Below, one piece after another: positions 57,301 through 64,000 of a DNA stretch of 64,000 nt. A program made the translations under genes and the position numbers. Source of the DNA: Turbatrix aceti (taxonomy: Eukaryota; Nematoda; Chromadorea; Rhabditida; Panagrolaimidae). The stretch lies in contig OZ017768.1 in NCBI GenBank assembly GCA_963969345.1, positions 4,364,718 through 4,428,717 of the forward strand, written 5' to 3'. Each line of letters begins with the position of its first letter. Positions within the stretch are counted from its first letter, which is position 1. Below the pieces are notes generated by a model. The model had not been told where the DNA came from. It ran no database searches and saw nothing but the letters and a program-made list of their open reading frames with translations.

Positions 57301-60300
57301 CCGTCGAATCGCAGAACTCGAACAATCCGTCAATTCTCTGAAAAACACAACAACCGATCTTTCCTCGAAAATCGCTGACCTAAAATCTCAACACCACAAA
57401 GCGTCCAAACACGCGGAAGAACGCGATGCCGAGTGTCGAGCCGCCCAACTCGTACTTTCTCGACTCCAAACCGAAAAAGAGCAGCTCGGACAGGCACTCG
57501 ACTTCCTCGAAGAACGCGCTCAGGCCTACCGTAACACAATCCTCGACAACAATCTGGTCATGAAGGACGAATCTTCCGTCGATTGGATCCATGGTTACTC
57601 AGATCCTCGGCGCTTCTCGGTTTTCGTCTCCAAAAACGTCCAAACCGAGCTGACAAGCGAGGCGTTAGTCACGCACGAGCAGGAATTCGTCGACCTGCGC
57701 GAACGTCTGCGGGAGGTGCAAGCGGAATTTACGTCCAAAAACAAATCACTCCACGACAAGTTTGCCGAGATCGAGGAAAACCTCATCCTCAAGACTACCC
57801 TCGTTGAAGCGCTCACCAAACAGCTCGAAAATGCGCAGGAAGAGATCGAAAAAAGCGTCGAGCTTAGGCAAAACGAGCGTGAGACTTATCAGAAACGGTA
57901 GATTCGCAAAAAACGTTTTTTTGGATAAAAATATGTTTTTAGGATCAACGCGCTCGGAAAAGTGGCAGAACGAGTGTCTTTCCTGGAAAACGAGTACGAA
58001 AGGTTCAAATTGGTAAGCAAGCCATTTCTCCGGTCTTGGCACGAAAACTAACAAGAACATTTTTTTGCAGGAAAAATCCCTTCTGGAACGCCAATTCGAC
58101 GACGCGAAACTCGAGTACGAGGACGGCCTCGAAGACGCGCTCAACGGGACCATGAGTAAATACCGCGAGCAGGCGACCTACTTCGAAGGCCGTTTACGAC
58201 AGCTGGAAGAAGTCATCGCGACCTACCGAAACGACAACGCCCGTCTTTCTAAGGAAAACGAACGCCTGAGACTGCGGAGCGCAATCGAGAAAGCCGACCT
58301 CGAGCAACGCCTGACTTCCAGCATCGACCACGTAACCACCCTCCACGACCAGCTCAACGTGGAACGACGAGACGCGCAGTGCGATGCAAAGCCTCGGATC
58401 GCAAATAAGTACGTCTCGTGCAAGCCGAACACGAAGGAGAAGGACACGCAGCTCGAGCGAGGGGACCTCTTTGACGAGGTCGAAGAACGCCTCAAACTCA
58501 CCGCCGCCGAGCTGGGAATTACGAAACGCCAGGTACAGGTGCTGCAGGCGAAGGTCTTTGACCCCGATGGTTCCCGGGGTTCTAATAGCCTCGCCCCGAC
58601 CCCGCCCCCCGCCCCGGATGTGGTCAACGATCTCCGGGTGAGGATCGACGAACTCGAAAGCATCAATACCGAGCTGGGTGGGCGATTGCGCGAGGCCGAG
58701 ATGGAAAAACACTCCGCGGCGGCGATTGAACGAGAACGAATTCAGCAACTCGCCGCGGAGTTTGATAACGTTCGCAGAGAACTCGATGGGGAGATTAGAA
58801 AGTACGAGGCGGAGAAGAGGATGCTCAAGGAGCGAGTCAAGGCGCTCGAGCGATACAAAAGCTTCCAGTCCGGGTTTTTGTCACCGGAAGGCGGGTCTGT
58901 GGCCAGGTGAGGAGATTTTTCGACTGTCGTGTACAGGGACGGGCGAACGTTTGTGTTCGTTTGCGAACAAATTAAAATTTTTGCGTTCGTGTTCGTTCGA
59001 GAACAAAGATAAATTTTTCGAACAAATAAAACGAACAAAAATTTAGGTAAAGTCAGTTTAATGGTGCCGAAATTGATGTTATTTTTCCGAAAATGAGAAA
59101 TAGTGTCAATTGCCTTCGGCAATAAAAAGTGTAGGAAAACTGTCGCCAAAAACGCGTTTTTTTATTTTTATTTTTTTTTAAATTTTTTTTTTGAAAACGT
59201 GAAAACGCATAATACCGAAAGTTCACGTTTTTATGCCCAGTTTGGAAAAATTTGTATAAAATATGCTAAAACTCTGTTCGTTGTTCGTTCGTGTTCGTTC
59301 GCGAACACTTACAAAAATGTTCGCGTTCTTTCGATTTCTCGAACAAAATTAAAAAATTGTTCGTGTTTGTTCGAAAACAAAAAAACAGCTGGTCTTGAGC
59401 CATGTTTCATTTTCAAAAAAAATTTCTTTGATTTTCGACTTTTTCATTCGTCGCAATTTTCGGAGTCGATTTAAAAAAAATGGCGACTCCGACTATGATT
59501 TTGAGTCAGAGTCGACTCCGGAATCGGAGTCCGTGGAACTCTAGTCAAGAATCTCAATCTCAACAATTTAACCTTTCAGAGACGTGGCTCCAGTCCTCAC
59601 ACAGACACAAAGCACCCGAGACGACGAAAGCGACACCGGAAACCCCATCCAACGCTCTTCCTCCCTTCCCGCCCTCATCGTCACCGAACCAGAATCCGTG
59701 CAGTCCTCCGAAGCTCCACAGGAACCCCCTGAATCCGCGTTCACCGCCCGAAGAGCCACCGAAACAGGCACGGTGTCTGGAGTGTCGGAAGCCTTCTCAC
59801 CGCCCATGTCTGAAGCTTCTCCATCACCGACACCCTTCCACGGAGTCACAAACGATCTTGGACAGGTGCAGGACATGCTGCACTCTATTCTGGCTTCTTT
59901 CGAGCCGCCCGCGCAACCTGAAAATTCCCAGAAAATGCGTCAACTCGAGCAGGAAGTGGCTACGGTTCGTCGACAGTTGCACGACAATGCGCTTGAGTTG
60001 GAGCTCTTCCGGACCGAGAATGCGGCCACGATTGCATCCCATCCAGCCAGGTGCAAATCGGTTGAGACCCTTACAAGTCCTTCAAAGGCCGCGGACATTT
60101 CCCGGTGGCAAGATGCTGCTGGAACTCTTTTCCGGGAGGTCACCCGCCTGCGAAGGGGTCTCGCAGAGGCTGAAAAAGACCGCGCAGAACGAAATACGCA
60201 ACTTGCAATTCTGCGCGGCGAATTGGAATTTGCCAGGGCTCAGGAGCAGCTGGCGAAAGAGGTCCAGAACAACGCAAGAAAGATTTCCGGCCTTTCTGCC

Positions 60301-61343
60301 CCCTCCGGAGGGCGAAAAGAGTCCGCCATGGCCAGGAGCCGCTTCCGAAGCCTGTCGCCAGCGACTGGCTCGCACAGTTTCCGAACTGCGAATCTCTCGC
60401 TACCGTCCCTGGCGCCGAGTGAAGACCAGGGCGTGGAGGCGTGGCTTCAGTCAACATCCGCCGCCGGTTTCGATACAAACTCCCAATCCGAGCTCGCGAT
60501 CGTTCAAGAAGCCTTCCAAAAACAGGTCGCGGCGCTTAAATCCCGAATTGCTGGCCTGGAAGCCGTCGTCGAGAGTTTCCAAAGAGAAAAAGGACCTCTT
60601 TCGCTCTCGGTCCAGGAGCTCAGCCCGGTTGACAATGACAAACTCCATCACCTGAGGCGGCAACTTGAAATCTACGAGAAAAAGCTGGCTACGATGGAAG
60701 CCGAGCGCCAGCAGATGTACCTGGTCATGTTCAGGAAAGGCCAGCAGGCTGCGCAGTACGATGCCGCTGAGGTGGGTTATAACGGGGGTTTCGGGCAGTT
60801 TTTATCGTTCCCCGCGGACATTTTTCAGGTAAGCGCGTTAGATCAAATGACGGAGGACAGAATTGTGTTACGGTTCCTCCACGACGCTTTTTACTACTTC
60901 CTCATCAATAGGAACACCAAAGAGCACCTCCAGGTAGTGTTCGCGTTTGTTTAGGAACAAATTTGATTTTTCCCGTTCGTGTGCGTTTGCGAACAAATTT
61001 TTTTAATTTTATTTGTTCGCGAACGAAAAAAAACGTGAATTACACAATTTTTTTTTTTCTAATCTGAGAAACAAAATTTCGCCAAAACGAACATTTTTTA
61101 CCGTGTTTGCGAACGTTCGTTCGTGTTCGTTCGCGAACGCGGTCAAAAATGTTCGCGTTCGTTCAATTTTTCGAACAAAATAAAAAAATTCTTTGTGCTC
61201 GTTCGCAAACAAAAAACAGCTGTTCGCCCATCTGTGCCCTAAATAAACGCTCTGACAATTATTTTCAGGCGATCATGACACTGCTCAACTTTACAACCAC
61301 GCAGCAGGACGAGATCCGACGACGCCGGGGCGTGTCCCACTGA
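54322..61343 (+). CDS. Large coiled-coil protein with syntaphilin/syntabulin-like core
   Basis: Exons: 54322-54567, 54627-55111, 55609-56224, 56533-56811, 57287-57897, 57943-58012, 58071-58906, 59580-60771 and 61269-61343; all in phase, 1,469 residues. Residues 1-245 are Ser/Pro/Thr-rich and probably disordered. A Cys/His cluster, THCDRNGCNHKHHAH, is at about 246-260. From about 275, NYLTPTQQKNKELTRLKKEL followed by a coiled coil resembles the start of the syntaphilin/syntabulin domain (YLTPLQQKE... in vertebrates). Coiled coil then runs with breaks to about 1050 and again at about 1180-1445; the rest is low-complexity. No C-terminal membrane segment is seen, unlike vertebrate syntaphilin, and the protein is about three times longer. 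Likely a cytoskeletal or organelle-transport scaffold. The family assignment rests on one short block and could be wrong; a centrosomal or golgin-type protein is the alternative. Confidence 0.82.
55125..55555. repeat. TTCG/CGAA element family B, copy 4
   Basis: In intron 55112-55608. Tandem GAACACGAACAAATGTTCGC units occur near 55240-55310, with an inverse set toward 55440-55520, ending CGTTTACCCATCCCTA. Confidence 0.75.
56812..57286 (+). other. 475-nt intron of the coiled-coil gene
   Basis: Contains CTACGTTTACGTTTACGTTC-like short repeats near 57075 and no exon that would keep frame. Confidence 0.45.
58930..59400. repeat. TTCG/CGAA element family B, copy 5
   Basis: Starts CAGGGACGGGCGAACGTTTG and ends with AAAAAACAGCTGG; TTCGTTCGTGTTCGTTCGCG lies near 59278. 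It is in intron 58907-59579. Confidence 0.78.
59458..59546. repeat. GACTCC/GGAGTC short repeat
   Basis: GGAGTCGA, GCGACTCCGAC, GAGTCAGAGTCGACTCCGGA and ATCGGAGTCCG follow each other directly upstream of exon 59580. A short internally palindromic array. Confidence 0.6.
60940..61230. repeat. TTCG/CGAA element family B, copy 6
   Basis: In intron 60772-61268. CGAACGTTCGTTCGTGTTCG and GTTCGCGTTCGTTC near 61110-61160, ending AAAAAACAGCTGTTCGCCCA, the inverse complement of the left end of copy 5. Confidence 0.78.
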
Positions 61344-61410
61344 TCACTGATATCCAGCGCAAATTGTTTTTACATGTTATTTGTTACACTGACCTCGCTC
61401 TTCGGGTCGC

Positions 61411-61416
61411 AATAAA
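61411..61416 (+). terminator. Polyadenylation signal of the coiled-coil gene
   Basis: AATAAA 68 nt after the stop at 61343, followed by a T-rich stretch. Confidence 0.6.
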
Positions 61417-61565
61417 TCCATTTTGTCATATTTTTTTGTCTTTTGCACGTTCGAGAAATTAATTAACATAACATACCCCGACGAGGCATATTTATACTGC
61501 AAGAAAACTGCAGTTACGCTTCTACGGGTGCATCTTCTACGCGGTTTGAGCAATACTCATGAGTT

Positions 61566-62578
61566 ATGACCTCCTACGGGCGTTACATATCCCTCTTGGG
61601 CGTCACGATCCTCATCGCGTCCTTGCGATCGTCCGACGATGACAACTACGACGGTGCTGTGATTTACGATTTGGACATTGATAGAAAGGCTCTGATTCGA
61701 ACAATCTTCGACATGCTGGAATATGATAACTCTCCCGAAATAGTCGATTATCGCCGGGATACCGACGATTCCAGCGATGACGTCACCGAAACTTTTACAG
61801 TCCTCAACGCCAGCGTGTGTCTTTTTCACACAAACACCGGTCCGTACTATCAAAAATTGAGCACTGTATTGAATGATTCTGTGACACAGGTACGTCGCGC
61901 AGGTGATTCACCTGAATTACAGGTCAAAATTATAATTTTTGTTTTCAGCTAGAAACCAAACTCGTCCAAGAACCATTCTGCAGCGAAGTCACAGATTTTG
62001 TTTTGAGTAAAACAACTTTGATTCTCGTCTTCGTCATTACCGATATCTGGTCCGAGTCTGTGTGTGATTTCGCGTTTCTCAAAGCCACAAACTACGTCGT
62101 GGTTCATATCGGCGTTATTGAGCTAACAAATTCAACCGACGACGATGACAAGAGCGTCATCGTTGCGCTATCTTCGCCGGCAGGCTTTATACGGTACCAG
62201 GATTACGGTGACGTCGAAAACATTCTGCGTGACGTCGTTGCCATCGTCGACCTCGATGTCACCATGCACCTACAACATCCTGGACTTTTTTATCCTCAAC
62301 TCATCATTCCTGATATCGAAACAATGGCCAAGAATTCGACTCGTATAAAAGATGGACGGCACAATTTTATGCACGACCCAGGCGTCAACGATGTCAGAGA
62401 CCTTCAGGTCATGTTTCTGATGCTGTGCATGGCTTTTTCCCTCCTACTTGGCGTCATTAGCACCGAGATGGACATTTTGATCGATTTTCACAACGATTCC
62501 GTCACCGTTGATCCTGCAATTCACCCGCCAACCGAGATCCGCGATATCATAGACAATACGACTGTAGACGATAATTGA
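61566..62578 (+). CDS. Asp-rich secretory/membrane protein, unknown family
   Basis: Two exons, 61566-61889 and 61949-62578, phase 0, 317 residues. The N-terminus (YISLLGVTILIASLRSSDDD) fits a signal peptide. The body is rich in Asp, Val and Ile with many NxS/T sites (for example NSTDDDDK, KNST, NDS, NNT-type positions), suggesting an extracellular or lumenal chain. A hydrophobic segment (VMFLMLCMAFSLLLGVI, about residues 260-276) near the C-terminus could be a membrane anchor, followed by about 40 acidic residues. The start is the first ATG of the frame and directly precedes the signal-like segment. The stop overlaps an AATAAA signal (TGAATAAA). No known domain was recognised; the only related feature in this window is its compact spacing after the upstream gene (222 bp). 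Confidence 0.72.
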
Positions 62579-62583
62579 ATAAA
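62578..62583 (+). terminator. AATAAA overlapping a stop codon
   Basis: The last base of the TGA stop is the first base of AATAAA, giving an extremely short 3' UTR for the Asp-rich protein gene if the signal is used. Confidence 0.5.
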
Positions 62584-62832
62584 TTTAAAACAAAACGGGA
62601 GATAAATGATGGTATCGATTCCCCAAAGGCAGGCAAAGGTGCCAAAATGAACGCATAAATAAATATATCGTCATGGAAACGGTTCGGCGCGGAAACGATT
62701 TCGTGGGCCAACGAAACCGGGCTGACTGGCAGCTGGCAGACACGAGAAAGACGACCCAAGTGCGCGTAGTTTTTGGCAGGCAGTTGTTTTGCACGTACTA
62801 AATATACGTAAAAGTCGAACGAACGAGCGAGC

Positions 62833-63248
62833 ATGACGGGACTCGAAGGAATCCCTCGCCTCGAAATGAACCTTCTCGATCTGGACATTGACGACACACA
62901 CTACAACGCAGCCAATTTTGAGGTTTGTGCACTTTTTCTCTTTTTTATAGGTCTGCGCGATCGATATCCGCTGACGTAACGATAATTGCAGGTCACAGCG
63001 GAATCTGTCAATCACTTTGTCGAGGACCTGCTTGTCGTCATGCTATCCAGCCAGATCGAGACGGCATCTCCGGAGGTCAGTTTGTCCTGCAGGAATTTTT
63101 TGATTTTTTTCCTGATTTCCAACAAAAATTTCAGATCGAAGATTTTCCGAAGCAGCTGATTTCTGGGGCTGCGGATCCAGTGCCGTGCAAACCACCCTCA
63201 TCACCTGGCCGACCCCGTGCTTTGGGTGTTCCAAAGCCTTACGTCCGG
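62833..63248 (+). CDS. Unknown gene, first three exons (continues past right edge)
   Basis: Exons 62833-62922, 62992-63075 and 63135-63248, each a multiple of three, with good GT-AG borders and T-rich acceptors. They encode 96 residues: MTGLEGIPRLEMNLLDLDID..., VTAESVNHFVEDLLVVMLSS, then IEDFPKQLISGAADPVPCKP and a Pro/Arg stretch ending KPYVR. The part is acidic and probably cytosolic; there is no signal peptide. The next exon must lie beyond 63248, possibly outside the window. The family is not recognised. Confidence 0.65.
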
Positions 63249-64000
63249 GTAGGTTTTTTTTAAAACTAAATTTAAAATTCAATCAAAAAAATCAAAAAAT
63301 CAATGAATGATTGCGTCAACAAAAAGAAAGGAAAATGTTTTTTTGAACGCATCCGTAAACTTTTGCGCTCAAAAACTTTCAATCGCGTGCGCTGTTACCC
63401 TAAAAATTTTCTGCCCTTTTGGAATCGGATTACACCTGTGTTCTGGAGTACCGTACCTGCCGGTTACCCGGTTACGATCCATTAATATTTTTGTTCTTGG
63501 ACGTTTTCACCTTTAATAGAACTGCCCGGAGGGAATGGATAGATAGATGTCTGGCACAGGCGCGCGCGCGCGCACTTGCGCCGTGCAATTCACGTCCGTT
63601 CCGTTCCCGGGGACTGATCCATCGACGAAATCGGAGGGGTTGTTGGCTATGGCGGCTAGCGTTCTCTGAGTGAGTGAGGCCGAGGATATAGGGGGAGTGG
63701 GTGATCCCACCAGACGAGACAGTTGCCCGCCGGCCACAGCTTACATCTTATCTTACGCGATGGTGTATGTGTGTATGTATGTGTTTGTGTGACAGGTTGT
63801 GTTTTGCAAGGCAGCCTGCCTCAGGACATTGTTTCGGGAGTGGTGTAGTACCTCCGTCCGCCGGCGCTGGCGCTGGCGCTGCTGCCGGACGACTGTTGTT
63901 AATCGAGTTTCAATCCTCCAACGCGCCCAGCGGCGATCGATCAGGACCCGGCCCCGGCTTGTCTTGCGTTGCAATTGCGTATGATACGCGTCGCATTTTG
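63249..64000. other. Right-edge sequence, probably intron of the gene above
   Basis: Contains a GCGCGCGCGCGC run near 63561 and TGTATGTATGTG words near 63771. Open frames exist on both strands without splice partners; nothing is called. Confidence 0.4.

Noticed and set aside
59480..60655. A 391-codon plus-strand open frame
   Set aside because: It overlaps exon 59580-60771 of the coiled-coil gene in another frame. The chosen frame joins neighbouring exons in phase and shows coiled-coil periodicity; this one is Pro/Arg/Ser-rich shadow sequence.

Overview
This window is animal nuclear DNA. Its genes are split into many exons, with GT-AG introns that often end in T-rich TTTTCAG and are frequently only 45-60 nt long. 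The gene content is metazoan: a COMPASS-class homeobox gene, a Cys-loop receptor, elongin A, PNUTS and TWINKLE. The splice acceptors, short introns and acceptor-like sites 6-17 nt upstream of several start codons fit an ecdysozoan, most likely a nematode. That is inference; a tardigrade or another small invertebrate is not excluded.

Layout. 0-15 kb: a coiled-coil ER/K-rich protein (minus, cut by the left edge), divergent from a five-membrane-segment protein (plus); then, on minus, an aquaglyceroporin, the mitochondrial DNA helicase TWINKLE, an unrecognised partial gene and the COPII GTPase SAR1. 15-18 kb: two unrecognised plus-strand genes that look like a tandem paralogous pair. 17.8-27.3 kb: two minus-strand nuclear genes that share a TFIIS N-terminal-type domain, elongin A and PNUTS. 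28-33 kb: an anion-type Cys-loop channel and a CHID1-like chitinase-domain protein (plus). 33.3-43.8 kb: a 10.5-kb stretch with no supported gene, rich in G/C runs and simple repeats, which leads into a dve/SATB-type COMPASS homeobox gene with kilobase-scale introns (43.8-51.1 kb). 52.9-64 kb: a tiny membrane protein, a 1,469-residue syntaphilin-like coiled-coil gene, an Asp-rich membrane protein and the 5' part of an unknown gene.

For most genes the exon phases were followed by hand and sum to whole codons, which is the main support for the models. The genes do not form an obvious pathway. They are mostly housekeeping functions (water/glycerol transport, mtDNA replication, ER export, Pol II elongation and PP1 targeting) plus one developmental regulator and one receptor.

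The most distinctive features outside the genes are several dispersed inverted-repeat families (foldback elements, TTCG/CGAA elements, CGTAA/TTACG elements, GCTC/GAGC arrays). They sit mainly inside introns and account for many of the unusually long introns. In one case the repeat itself appears to provide a splice acceptor.
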